Shown: positions 12,401-22,770 of the stretch, one piece after another
How positions within the stretch are numbered: position 1 is the stretch's first letter
Layout of the letters: each line of letters starts with the position of its first letter
Assembly: GCA_026686845.1 (NCBI GenBank)
Contig: JAIVEN010000014.1
Location: forward strand, 12,386,001-12,450,000
From: Adenanthera pavonina
Lineage: Eukaryota > Streptophyta > Magnoliopsida > Fabales > Fabaceae
Length of the DNA: 64,000 nucleotides
Direction of reading: 5' to 3'
The notes under the pieces: model-generated
Told to the model about the DNA's origin: nothing
The model's database searches: none
What the model saw: only the letters and a program-made list of their open reading frames with translations
Translations under genes and position numbers: made by a program

Positions 12401-12648
12401 GGCACCACATGCTTCTGCCTAACTTACCCCATAGCGATACTATAACGGTCAAGGCATGATCCCATTCTGTCTGACTGAGGCCGTGGTACCACTGTTGCTG
12501 GCCGCAACCTCAACCCTGTTTCTCCCCTGATGGTGATTTTTTAGGTTTTAATGTTTTGGGAGTTAAAGTTATGGTTTTTCGGTTTCGTTTGATTAGTTTT
12601 TGAAATAATTGGTCAGGAATGGAGGTGTGTTTGAAGTAGGGTGTTACA
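9413..12648. mobile_element. 3.2-kb insertion bounded by TGTAAC...GTTACA, probable long solo LTR (gypsy/chromovirus type)
   Basis: The insert splits the copia integrase between GHAI (left) and AALIHIK (right). It starts TGTAACAACCTTCATTATAT and ends GGGTGTTACA. TGTAACA...TGTTACA is the short inverted end pair typical of long gypsy LTRs of the Tekay/Del kind, and the length fits. It has no coding region. Internally it has GATATGATATGATG-type runs (about 10555-10580) and a GC-rich block with CCGCGGC-like words (about 12380-12500). No 5-bp target duplication is visible (CAATA on the left, CAGCA on the right) and about two codons of the host frame are missing. The solo-LTR call is inference. It contains a further MITE-like element at 11414-12007. 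Confidence 0.6.
11414..12007. mobile_element. MITE-like element nested in the long insert
   Basis: The left end GCACCTGTTTGGATATGC and the right end read inwards, AGTGCCCGTTTGGTTTTC, form an imperfect inverted repeat around AT-rich non-coding DNA. The flanking AAG on both sides (11412-11414 region and 12008-12010) could be a 3-bp target duplication. No transposase is present. Related sequence, without clear ends, occurs near 36660-36800. Confidence 0.45.
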
Positions 12649-13330
12649 CAGCAGCACTTATTCACATCAAGCCAACGAGTTACCATAAATTCTCCCAATT
12701 GCAATTGGCTTTTGGTCATAAATTCTCCCAATTGCAATTGGCTTTTGGTCAGGAGCTGAATATTTCACATTTTAGAATTTTTGGATATGCGGTATATGTT
12801 CATATTACTCCACCACAACATATAAAGATAGGTCCTCAAATAAGGTTGGGAATATATGTTGATTATGAGTCTCCTTCTATAATAAAGTATTTTAAACCAT
12901 TAGCTGGAGATTTATTTATGGCACAATTTGCCGATTGTCATTTTGATGAAGCAATTTTCCCAACATTAAGGGAAGATAGCCAACACCTAGAAAAATGAAT
13001 TACTTGGAATGCATCATCATTATCACACTTAGATTCTCGAATAAAACAATATGAATTAGAAGTGCAAAAAATAATTCATTTGTAAAATATTGCAAATCAA
13101 TTGCTAGATGCATTTACTGATTTAAAAAGAATCACTAAATCTTACATTCCAGCTGAAAATGCTCCAATTTGAATTGATATTCCAATAAAACAATTAGGCA
13201 GTGCATATGAATCCAAATCACGTTTGAAACGTGGTAGACCAGTCGATTCCAAAGATAAAAATCCTAGAAAGAGGAAATGAGCAAATAATCAAGATGATCT
13301 AGTTGAGGAGGTTGATACTCTTGTAGTGAC
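12649..13330 (+). pseudogene. Copia integrase C-terminal region and linker
   Basis: After the insert the frame resumes with AALIHIKPTSYHKFSQLQLA, then FRIFGYAVYVHITPPQHIKI and RLGIYVDYES, the classic copia integrase GKGY-like C-terminal block. It ends at a stop near 12996, after which scattered codons continue to about 13330. A 33-bp in-frame duplication lies at 12684-12749. Confidence 0.78.
12684..12749. repeat. 33-bp perfect in-frame tandem duplication
   Basis: The unit beginning CATAAATTCTCCCAATTGCA occurs twice head to tail (12684-12716 and 12717-12749), repeating HKFSQLQLAFG. The copies are identical, so the duplication happened long after the copia element died. Confidence 0.9.
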
Positions 13331-13559
13331 CCAAGCAAAACTAATCAAATGACTCTAGAAGTGGTTCGGGTGCCTAAAAATAATGAAGAGATCTCGATAA
13401 CTTGTGTCTCCATAGGAAAAAGATGGAACAGAAAATATATAGTTGTCGACAACATATTTTCATATAATGTGACTATTGAGATAATAAATCAAAATGAGGA
13501 TCTTAAATCAAAATCTATTGAAGAATGTAGATACAAAAATGATTGGTCAGAATAAAAGG

Positions 13560-15088
13560 AGACAATTCAAGTTGAATTAAATTCACTTTCAAACCAAGAA
13601 GTTTTTGGACCTATAGCTCGAATAACTTATAAAACCAGTTGGATATAAGTGGGTATTTGTGGAAAAAAGAAATAAGAAAAATGAAGTCGTTAGATATAAA
13701 GCACAACTTGTAGAACAAGAATTTTCACGGAAACTTGGCATTGATTATGAGAGACATATTCTCTCATGGTGGATATAATCACTTTACAATTTCTAATTAG
13801 TCTGGTAGTATATAGAAAACTTGATATGCATCTAATAAATATTGTTACTGTCTATCTATATGATTCTTTAGATATTGAAATTTACATGAAAATTCCTGAA
13901 GGATTTAATATGGCAGAAGCATGTAAAAATTATCAAGAAAATTATACAATTCTTTTGCGTAAATCCTTATATGGGTTGAAACAATCTGAACAGATTTGGT
14001 ATAATCGTCTTAGCAAATATTTGCTAAAGCAATGTTACAAAAATGATGCAATTTGTCATTGTATCTTCATCAAAGAAAATATATTAGAATTTACTATAAT
14101 TGCCGTATATGTTGATGATTTAAATATTATTAGAATTCCTGAAAAGTTTCAAAAGACAATTGATTGTTTGAAGAGGGAATTTGAAGTGAAAGATCTTAGA
14201 AAAATAAAATTTTATCTCGATTTACAAATTGAATATTTCATAAGTGGAATTTTTCTTCATCAATCATCTTATAGTGATTTTATATAGATAAAGCATATCT
14301 ATTAACTATCTCAATGGTTTAATATTTCTTGATGTAAATAAAGACCCTTTTCGTCCTCGAGAAAATGAAGAAGAACTCTTTAGTCCTAAAGTACCATATC
14401 TTAGTGTTATAAGTACATTATATCTTGCTAATTCAACGCGACCTGATATTGCATTCGTTATAAATTTATTAGCAAGATTTAATTCTTCTCTAACAAAAAG
14501 ATATTGGAATGGTGTTAAACATATATTTCAATATCTCAAAGGGACTAGTAACATGGGGTTATTTCATTCAATTGAATTTAGATCACAATTGATTGATTAT
14601 ACATATGTAGGGTATTTATCTCATCTATACAAAGCTCAGTTTCAAACAGGATACTTATTTACATATGAATGTACAACTATATCTTAGCGGTCAACAAAAC
14701 AAACTTTGGTAGCTACCTCATCAAATCATGCAGAGATTATTGTAGTGCATGAAGCAAGTTGATAATGCGTTTGGTTAAGGTCAATAATCCAGCATATTCT
14801 AAATTTGTGTGGTTTACTTCTTGAGGAAAAATTCCAACAATATTATATGAAAATAATACATCATGTATAACTCAGGTAAAAGAAGGATATATAAAAGAAG
14901 AAAGAAAGAAGCATATTTCACTAAAAATTTTTTTTACTCATGATCTTTTGAAAAGTGGTGACATAGATATTTTACAAATTTATTCATGTGATAATCTCGC
15001 AGATTTATTTACCAAGACACTACCAACTACAACATTTGAGAAGTTGGCACATGGAATTGAGATGCATCAACTTAGAGGTATAAAGTGA
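13560..15088 (+). pseudogene. Copia reverse transcriptase and RNase H, broken
   Basis: RT starts around VGYKWVFVEKRNKKNEVVRY (13640). After frameshifts it contains RKSLYGLKQSEQIWYNRLSK and the catalytic YVDDLNII (about 14110). RNase H-region copia motifs follow: STRPDIAFVINLLARFNSS, YWNGVKHIFQYLKGTSNMGL, SSNHAEI, and the terminal EKLAHGIEMHQLRGIK with a stop at 15086-15088. Multiple stops and indels make it inactive. Confidence 0.85.
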
Positions 15089-15284
15089 TCTATATTAGGA
15101 TAAGTAAATGCTACACTGTACTCTTTTTCCCTTTTCAAGTTTTTTGTTCTAGTGGGTTTTTCTTAGTAAGGTTTTTAATGAGGCAACTTTAATATTGTAT
15201 ATTTTTTTTCCTTCACTAAATTTTTATCCCACTGGGTTTTTCCTAGTAAAGTTTTAACGAGGCACAATTTTGTTATGATCATCT

Positions 15285-15293
15285 AAGAGGGAG
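15285..15293 (+). other. Polypurine tract of the copia element
   Basis: AAGAGGGAG ends exactly where the 3' LTR begins. This is the expected plus-strand primer for LTR retrotransposons, and its position supports the TATTG start of the LTR. Confidence 0.75.
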
Positions 15294-15677
15294 TATTGTA
15301 AATATTATAATAATTGTGTAAATGCCCATAACCCCCAACTATTGGTATTCTCCACCTTTAATGTCTTAAACTTTATAACCTCCTTAAAATTAATGTCCTA
15401 CACTCCATAACTTTTTCATTGAATAACTTTTAGGGGTTTTATAGTTAATACAGTATAACATATAAATATGTAATATTATGTCATTATATTTTTATTTATA
15501 TTTTTATAACTTTTATATGAGTTTTTAATGGTTTGAGGCCTATAAATAAATGGCACTTTGTGACAACACACTTAAAAAAAATGCGAAAAAACTCTTTAGT
15601 TTATTTTTTCCATATTTCTTCTCTTATCATCTATATTCTCTTATTCATCTCTCTTGCTTTTCTTTATTTTTATAACA
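15294..15677 (+). repeat. 3' LTR of the copia element
   Basis: It aligns with 3428-3820 along its length, from TATTGTAAATATTATAATAA to TTTTTATAACA, and is followed by the TAATC target duplication. It is slightly shorter (384 against 393) because of small indels. It holds the same GGTTTGAGRCCTATAAAT block, probably the promoter region. Confidence 0.9.
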
Positions 15678-16909
15678 TAATCAATTTTCTTAATAAAAAC
15701 AGTATTTATGTATTTATCCTGAAAACACAATAAATTTATTTTAAAAAATAATTTGAACTTTCAAATAAATTAAAAATAAAATAAGCAAGTTATATATGCA
15801 CTTTTTTATAAGTGTTCCCAAAAAGCAATTTCCTTAAAGATATACCAAGCAACCCCATATAATATCATTATCGTAAAAAAAAACATGTACAATATCATTA
15901 GTGTGAAATAAATCAACTACAAATATAAAAAAAAAACAAAACAAAATCAAGTAATTTTTGTTTAAACAATGGAAGAAATATAAGATATATTTTAAAGAGA
16001 AAATTATCATATGAAATAATAATTACTCTAAAGATTCTTAAAAATTAAAATTTTCATTGAAAGGTCCAAAATATGACTGATAATTATAAAAAAAACACTA
16101 TGGAATATGGAGAGCTTTAAAAAACAAGGGCAATCATTCAATTTTTAAAAAAATTTTAAAATGATTATTATACCCGATGCATCTTTAAGGAAACTAGACA
16201 CCTTTCTATGCATTATAGAAAGTATGAAAAATGAATTATCCATAAATTATAATAACACAACTTGTTATAGATCAAACATTATTTATATATTGATACAATA
16301 AATTAATATACGTCCCTTTCGGGATATCCGATGTAATAATATTCACATTGATATTAATATATTGTTTCTCCCGTGTTTTAACCCACTATCTTTTGTTGGG
16401 CCAAAAAAAAAAACCCACTCTCTTTTACGCTGGTATGGTTTCAAGCTGACCTGCATCTTTTTATTGGGTTGCCTTTTGTTTAGCCTACTGCATTTGTAAA
16501 TATTGTATAAGCCATATACGGCTTTGCCCAAATATTTTATTGGTTCAACACCACGTGAAAGCAAAAAAAAAAAAAAACACTTTCAGGAGGGTTTTCTCAT
16601 ATATAGGCATAATGAGGTTCAATTTAGATTAGTCAGAGTTTAAAATGGTGACTAGATACCAAATAATTTGATAAAAAAAATTATATTTCATAAATTAAGT
16701 AATGCTCAAATAATTTGTATAATATCATTTTTTTTAGTCGTATTTGATCCTGATGTACGTAATAGGTTTGAATTTTTATCTTCCCATCTCCCTTAATTTA
16801 GAAGACAAATATTTATGTGTAAATTTTTTGTATATACGTGAGATATTAATTAACGATCATGTTCTGTTCAAATAAATAATTGAAATCACCCAAATTAATT
16901 TAGTTAATA

Positions 16910-17181
16910 CTACTTCCATATCTTTTTATCAGCTATTTAAAATTTTAATACACAGATGAAGAAATACAATCAATGTACTAGAATTTTTTTTAATGTCCCA
17001 ATATGCCTTCAATAAATGAATAAGTAAAAAAGAGCTATTAGTATTATTTTTGACTTTCAAAAAATAAATAAGAATATAATTGAAAAAATATTAATTAATA
17101 TTGTTTTAAAATTTGAAAGTAATAGATAAATAGAAATGAAAATTGTCTTAAAAAGTAACAATTAAAAAGAAACAATGGGAG
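16910..17181. mobile_element. Stowaway-type MITE
   Basis: The ends CTACTTCCATATCTTTTTAT and, inwards from the right, CTCCCATTGTTTCTTTTTAA are inverted repeats. TA flanks both sides (16908-16909 and 17182-17183). It is 272 bp, AT-rich and non-coding. Confidence 0.65.
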
Positions 17182-18240
17182 TATTTCACATCATCAAGGG
17201 AATGATATTCTTGAGATTTACTTCTTATTCTCTTCACAAATGATTTTAAAAACACACTCCAATGATTTTTTTTTTGGCCACTACTCCAATGAATTGACTC
17301 TTTAATGAATTATTTTAAAGATTGCGTATTTATTATAAACGAGTTCATAACCAAATGAAAAGAACCACCGTGCCTTCACGAAAATGTTAACTGAACATAT
17401 ATTAAAAAATACGAAACAATTCTCATTTAATTTTGGATAATTTGTAAATAATATTTTGATCTTTTAAGATTGAAAAATAAATTCTTAAGACTCGAGCCAT
17501 TTTGTTTATTTTCATTTTTAATAACATTGATTCAAACAACACAATTTTTTTTTACAGAATTGCTGACATGGCAAGTTTTTCTTTTGGGTTTTCACAATAT
17601 ACCAGCATGTTTACCATTTTTTTCATAAAAAGAAACCACTCATCAATTTTGCACAAAATAGCTATGAAAAATAAATAAAATGGTATATATTTCTTGCATT
17701 GTAAAAATTGAGGCACCCATATCCCATTTTAAACAAAAGTTATTGTTATTTTCAAATGACCATGGGTATTTTTGTAACTTTTTCTCCTATGTATTTTTTT
17801 CATTCCACTTTATAAGATATTTTGAAATCATTTTTTCACTTGTAATTAATGCAAAAAATACTTATATTTTTTATTTTATTTTTATTAAATATCTTATTTT
17901 ATTTGTATTTTAGGATTATAAATAAGAAATAAAAAAAATTTAAAGATAGGAATAAAATAAAAAGAAAAATATCTAACATTATATTTTAAATAGAAATTTA
18001 TTATACAAAATATCTTATAATACGAAATGGACCAAATATATATATACATATGGAGAACTTATACGAGTGATGTTAATGCATCGAAATCTTGTTTGGTTCA
18101 CCTATGTTTTGAAATGGTCCATTTTCCTTTCCCCTCCTGTTTCTCGTGGTACTGGGGACTAACCCGTGGCTCTACAATGCTACAAAGCACTAAGATAATT
18201 AGAAATTTGCATGTGTCAAGTCAATGATGGAAAATAAGTA

Positions 18241-18344
18241 AATGCATGTACTCTTTGATTCATAGTTGATGTGCTCTGCTTTTTCAAAGTAAAATGCATG
18301 CACTCTTTGATTTATAGTTGATGTGCTCTGCTTTTTCAAAGTAT
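18241..18344. repeat. 52-bp tandem duplication
   Basis: Two head-to-tail copies of a unit containing CTCTTTGATTCATAGTTGAT (second copy TTTATAG) and GTGCTCTGCTTTTTCAAAGT occupy 18241-18292 and 18293-18344, with two or three mismatches. Confidence 0.85.
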
Positions 18345-18826
18345 CTTTTACTTGCATGTTCGGGTGAGTGAAATATGTGGTATGATTATTTTTTGAGTTT
18401 CGAGCTGGAGAACATTCAGGCCCTTTTCAAAGCGAGACATAAGATGTGAAAGCAAAGGGTAGGCTTAAGAAGAAGTAATAGGTGCGTGGACTTCAGTGTC
18501 CGCATAGCTTCTCCTTTTAACCTAAAAGCTTTGATTCACAAGTTGATATATTGTCAAAAGGGCTGGTTTTCAATGTCACACAGTCACCCACCGAGCTGTA
18601 ATCAACAAAAAAAAGGGACACAAATTAATGGCGCTTCCGTTTCAAAGTCAGGAATAGTGGGTACACTGAGCAGTAGAGCAGTACAGATAGACCGCTTTGT
18701 CTATCCTCCTAATTTGCCAACACCAAGAAAAGGAGCTAATAACGAAGCAATTAAAGCATCCGACCGCTATGGTTGTTGAAATCAGTAAAGATGAGGAAGG
18801 TAGAACATAAATAATTGGAAACTCCT

Positions 18827-19756
18827 TCATCTGTCTTCCGGGTGCAATGGGAAAAGCTCCAGAGTTGTGTATTCCTCCTCTCTACGTAACGATCTGCTTT
18901 CTGCTTCGAAACACTCAAATCCCCAGCCCCTACATTTCTTCCTCAACGGGTTTTCTTGCTCTCTTTCTACTACTTGGCCCTGCACAAAAACATGAACTAT
19001 TATACGAGAAAAATACTAATTAAAGGGAAACAAAGATAAAGCTGTAATCGAGATGGATGTCGATGGTACGCATATATAATAACGTACCAGTGTCTCTAAA
19101 GTTGTAGGAATGGCAGAGGTAGGTGGAGGGGTCGGAGGAGTGGTACAGGTACGACTAGTAGTGTTGCGTTTCTGCTTTTGTCGTTCACGGGCCTTGTGGT
19201 TTTGGAACCAATAGAAAACGTTCTTGCCTTCGATCTTGCCGTACTTGCTAAGCTCAGAAGTGATCTGCTCTATCTGCTGAGCATTTGGAGTTCGCATTCC
19301 ATCTCTGTACAGCATCTCCAATATCCTTATCTGTTCCTGCGTGGGATTCCACCTCGTCCCTCCCGGATGCGTTTCCACCTGGGCATTCTTCATTTTTGTT
19401 AAATTAAGTAACAATGTTTTCCCTTGTCTCCGTTAACATTATGCATGAATATTAGTGAACGATCGAACGTATGTAATGCAATTAAGTGTAGATATATATG
19501 TATATATATAAATAAATACCTGGGATGGTGAATCTTTGTTAAGGTGAAGGTGAGAGGAAGGGAGTTTTCTGGGGCCACTGTCGGGTCTGATGAAGGAGTT
19601 GAGATCGAAGGAGGAAAGAGAATGAGAGTGGGTAGTGTTGTTGTGGAGCTTGGGAGCGAGAGGGCGTAAGCGTTTGAAGCCAAGCGTGAGAGAGGGTTCG
19701 TGCTCCCACATTAGTCCACGTGCTGCCAACTGATGATGCACCTTCATGCTTTCCAT
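18827..19756 (-). CDS. WOX4: WUSCHEL-related homeobox 4 (WOX4), complete, three exons
   Basis: Exons are 19756-19520, 19378-19088 and 18979-18827 (226 aa). All junctions are GT-AG and in phase 0 (donors GTATTT and GTACGT). It is a homeodomain transcription factor of vascular procambium/cambium, acting downstream of TDIF peptide and the PXY receptor. WOX4 hallmarks are MKVH near the start, [10 protein letters not shown] (28-37), [16 protein letters not shown] (50-65) and the junction [13 protein letters not shown]. The homeodomain, about 87-151, includes [20 protein letters not shown]. The C-terminal WUS box [12 protein letters not shown] (215-226) ends the protein as in the Arabidopsis orthologue (251 aa). 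I chose ATG 19756 (context ACCATGG); ATG 19747 begins exactly at MKVH and is the alternative. All key residues are intact and the gene looks functional. A possible TATA (TCTATATAAT) lies near 19795-19803. Confidence 0.96.
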
Positions 19757-20084
19757 GGTGGACGACTGCATCATATATACCCCTCCCCTCACTAATTATA
19801 TAGACCCCCACACTGACGCTCACTCGGTGGGGGATGAGCGAGGTGGTGCCTCTAACACCAAATTATGAGGCAAGGTTGACTTAGCAATTCCCTAACATAT
19901 ATAAAAAAAAAAAAGGAATTGTATGAGACAATTGCATGTAGTGTAGCTGGACAGAGACAAAGTAACTATAGTGTAGGAAATAGGAGTGTGGGGTGTGTCG
20001 TGTGTGTGAGTGTACTGTGTTGGCCCGTCAAATCGGGTCCTTTTTTTCTTGCTTTCATGATAAGGTCTGCATGCTTTTCGGTGG

Positions 20085-20106
20085 CCTCTCTCTCTCTCTC
20101 TCTCTC
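20085..20106. repeat. CT/GA microsatellite upstream of WOX4
   Basis: Eleven CT units, about 330 bp 5' of the WOX4 start. GA/CT tracts are bound by BBR/BPC proteins in plants; a role here is inference. Confidence 0.85.
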
Positions 20107-20433
20107 ACTCACTCAAAGCTTTTGAGCAATAAAGTAGTGGAAGAAGAGGGAGGTGGGAGATAAGGATGAGAGTTGAGAAAAGATTAAGGCAAATTCGAAA
20201 TCAAATTTGAAAATGAGAGAGTATGTTTTTCAATGAGATATATATACGGATATTTTAATAGAAAAGTAGAGGAGGAGAATGAGAGAAGGGTGGTGTGAAT
20301 GCCGTCTTTTTGTGTTTCGAGGGGGTAGAGAATGTTGGAACAAAAACTGCATATATCTGAAAACCATAGTCCCCAAAATTTCCGGTCTTTCGGGAACTGT
20401 ACCTTCAATTTCCCAAATATCACTTCTTTTTCT

Positions 20434-20715
20434 TACCTGTCGCTATTATAAGATATTTTTAAGTATCACACATGAATTAAGAAAAGTTGGTTACAGTCTA
20501 AAATTAATGAAAAAAATTTCTGACATTCCTATTTTATCCTTAAGGAGAGAATAAAAATATATTAAATAGGAGGAAAAAGAAGTTAATTGAGATTTGTAAT
20601 GAAAGCATTTAATAGGGGTAAAATTGAGGTTAAAATTAAATTTATTACTTAACATCTTATATTTTGAACCAGACAAATATTTTAAATAACACCCTATAAT
20701 AGGAACCGGAGGGAA
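20434..20715. mobile_element. MITE-like element, degenerate
   Basis: The right end reads inwards TTCCCTCCGGTTCCTATTAT and the left contains ATTATAAGATATTTTTAAG. The body has the fragments common to the Stowaway-like elements of this window (AATAGGGGTAAAAT, CATCTTATATTTTGAACCAG). The left terminus is not exact. Confidence 0.4.
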
Positions 20716-21364
20716 TATCTATCAAATAATCAACTCAACAACTAGCCTTCTAGTGTCTACCCTACCCCACATTTCGACTTTTTTATATATCCAAGTTTTA
20801 TATGTGTAATAGGCATATATATATATATATGTATGATTGAGTATTTAGTGGAGATAGATATACATGATATATATGGCAATTTGCGATCTCAGGGTTATGA
20901 TTTTTATCCAGTTGATCCAATGGAGAACCCAGGTAATTAAATTACTCAAGTGTGCCTGCCAACATAAAGTTATGCACGTGAGATCGATTCAATTCATAAT
21001 AGAGATACATCGCACACGTACGTGTCTGGGTCAAAAAACATAATGTTCAATGATTAAAGTCACGCAACCACTGCAATCCACAGCGTGAATTTTACTTCCC
21101 TCGCTAGCACTTTTGCTTTTAATTTTATTATGAACTTCCCCTTCTACCGCTTAATTTCCTATGCTGCCCTCCCATCTCACCTTGCTCTTCCGGCTGACAA
21201 ATACCCCCCCTCTACTCATCAACTTTTTTACTTTAAAATTATCGTATAATTAGGGGGGAGGGAGAGAACATATACCTGTTTCATTCTTAATTTATATATT
21301 TGTTCACTCTTTTCCTGAATTTCACAAAAAGATTACAATAATTAATTCTAAGAATTCCTTTATA

Positions 21365-21633
21365 CTACCTCCAGTTCTATATATAGGATTTTTTGTCATG
21401 ATCCTAAATATAAGACCCATCACAATATATGAGGTAATATTTATTATACATTTCTAGAAAAATATTTCTATTTAATATATCCAAAGAAAAAGAGAAAGAG
21501 ATTAAATAAAGATAATTTTAAAAAAATGTTGAGATTTTTGGAGAAATCGAGGTAGTTAATTAGTTTTAATTCCAATTTTTAATTCATGTAATTCGGTTAA
21601 AAGGGCCTTATATTAATAAATGGAGGGAGGGAG
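21365..21633. mobile_element. Stowaway-type MITE, same family as 4076-4339
   Basis: The left end CTACCTCCAGTTCTATATAT and the right end read inwards CTCCCTCCCTCCATTTATTA bracket a body colinear with 4076-4339 (TATGAGGTAATATTTATTAT, GAGGTAGTTAATTAGTTTTA). A left TA flank is present; the right flank is TG, probably mutated. Confidence 0.75.
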
Positions 21634-22229
21634 TGTATAGTTAACAATCTATTCGTATATACGTGTCTATATATTATTCATCTCCTAATCAGTAGAATTA
21701 GATCTGATTAGACCAGTGGAATATATATGACCACCTATATACTGTCTGATGAAAAGTCTAAGTTATTAGCTGGAAGAAAGGAAATGGCAACGAAACAAAA
21801 AGATATTCCAAAAGCATGATTTGAAACATAATGTGATTTCATATCCAAGAATATTCACAAGAGTCGTACACTGTACACGAAATTAAGAATATGAATGGCG
21901 CGCGGTTGCTAGCTAGCCTAGCTTGGCATTGCTATATCCCCTTGATTAGTTAATTCCCTTTTCCTCTCCATAATTCCTACGATCTGGCCCTGCTTAATTA
22001 CCAGCTCATTATCCATGAATTTTGAATTCTCCCATGAATTTTGAATTCTCACATATAGCTCTCTACCCATACTCTATAATTTACTTATATGTGTGTGCGT
22101 TGTCATCTGAGAAGCATTATATTTATATATGGGGAGAAACATATTTTAAAAATGCAGTGATTAGAAAGCATATATATCTACATATAAAGGTATTAAAAAT
22201 TAGATCAATTATTGAACTGATTGAGACAT

Positions 22230-22770
22230 GTGTTCAAGGTTCAATGGTTTAACCGGATTGAATCGTAATTAAATTGATATTAATAAAATCAATATATTTT
22301 TAATTTTATATGTGATATATTATATAAAAAAATTGTTATTAATAAGTTTCATAACTTAATATTAAAATCAAAATAAGTTATTATTAATCCATAATCATAT
22401 TTTTTTATAAATATCCATAATCATATTTTAAATATAAAATATTCAACTAATTATCTATTATTATATTATTTATTAAGTAAATTTATTATTAATAATTTTG
22501 TATCACAATAATGTTTATACAACATTATAATAATGATTAAAAAATAAATTTATATACCAAATAATACTATTTAGTACTAAAAATAATATTATTTCATCTT
22601 CAAATTAAAAATAAAAAAATTCAACCAGTACAAACCGTTTCACATACAGTTCACAATCAGTTCTGATTGGTTCCCACTAGTTTTGAATTTAAGCGATTCT
22701 TCCCGTTATTCGGACCAGACCAGGCATTAATTCCTGGTCAAACCGATCAGTTTAGTTTGATTTTCTTATA
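22230..22770. repeat. Repeat with AT-rich core and GC-richer inverted-looking ends
   Basis: The left block TGGTTTAACCGGATTGAATC and the right block CCTGGTCAAACCGATCAGTT flank about 480 bp of almost pure AT. This is typical of non-autonomous plant elements whose ends read AACCGG/CCGGTT-like words. The exact ends are not clear. Confidence 0.35.

Larger units (their letters stand above)
3428..15677 (+). mobile_element. Ty1/copia LTR retrotransposon, decayed, with nested insertions
   Basis: Two LTRs (3428-3820 and 15294-15677) share near-colinear sequence from TATTGTAAATATTATAATAA to TTTTTATAACA. The flanks are the direct repeat TAATC (3423-3427 and 15678-15682), a 5-bp target duplication. A purine tract (aagagggag, 15285-15293) sits immediately before the 3' LTR. 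Between them, in copia order, are remnants of gag, GAG-pre-integrase, integrase, reverse transcriptase (YVDDLNII) and RNase H, all broken by stops and frameshifts. The 12.25-kb length is inflated by later insertions: a Stowaway MITE (4076-4339), an RTE LINE (5697-8872) and a long TGTAAC...GTTACA insert (about 9413-12648). Removing them leaves roughly 5.6 kb, normal for copia. The two LTRs differ at many sites, so the insertion is old. The primer binding site after 3820 is not clear. Confidence 0.93.
15683..18826. other. Intergenic, AT-rich; no gene seen
   Basis: It lies between the copia 3' flank and the 3' end of WOX4. It contains a Stowaway MITE (16910-17181), a further MITE-like block (about 17790-18020) related to one at about 40440-40700, and a 52-bp tandem duplication (18241-18344). 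The last few hundred bases are the probable WOX4 3' untranslated and downstream region. Short open frames here show no family signature. Confidence 0.6.
19757..22229. other. WOX4 upstream region and MITEs; no gene seen
   Basis: The minus-strand promoter of WOX4 should lie in the first 1-2 kb. It includes a 22-bp CT microsatellite (20085-20106), often found in plant 5' regulatory DNA. One MITE-like block (20434-20715) and one Stowaway copy (21365-21633) lie further out. A TA microsatellite lies around 20815-20830. Short open frames here have no recognisable product. Confidence 0.55.

Noticed and set aside
22712..22740. TCGGACCAGACCAGGCATTA resembles the mature miR166 sequence
   Set aside because: An extra segment interrupts the match, the 3' half does not fit, and no pri-miRNA hairpin arm is visible. 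It belongs to the GC-richer end of an AT-core repeat.
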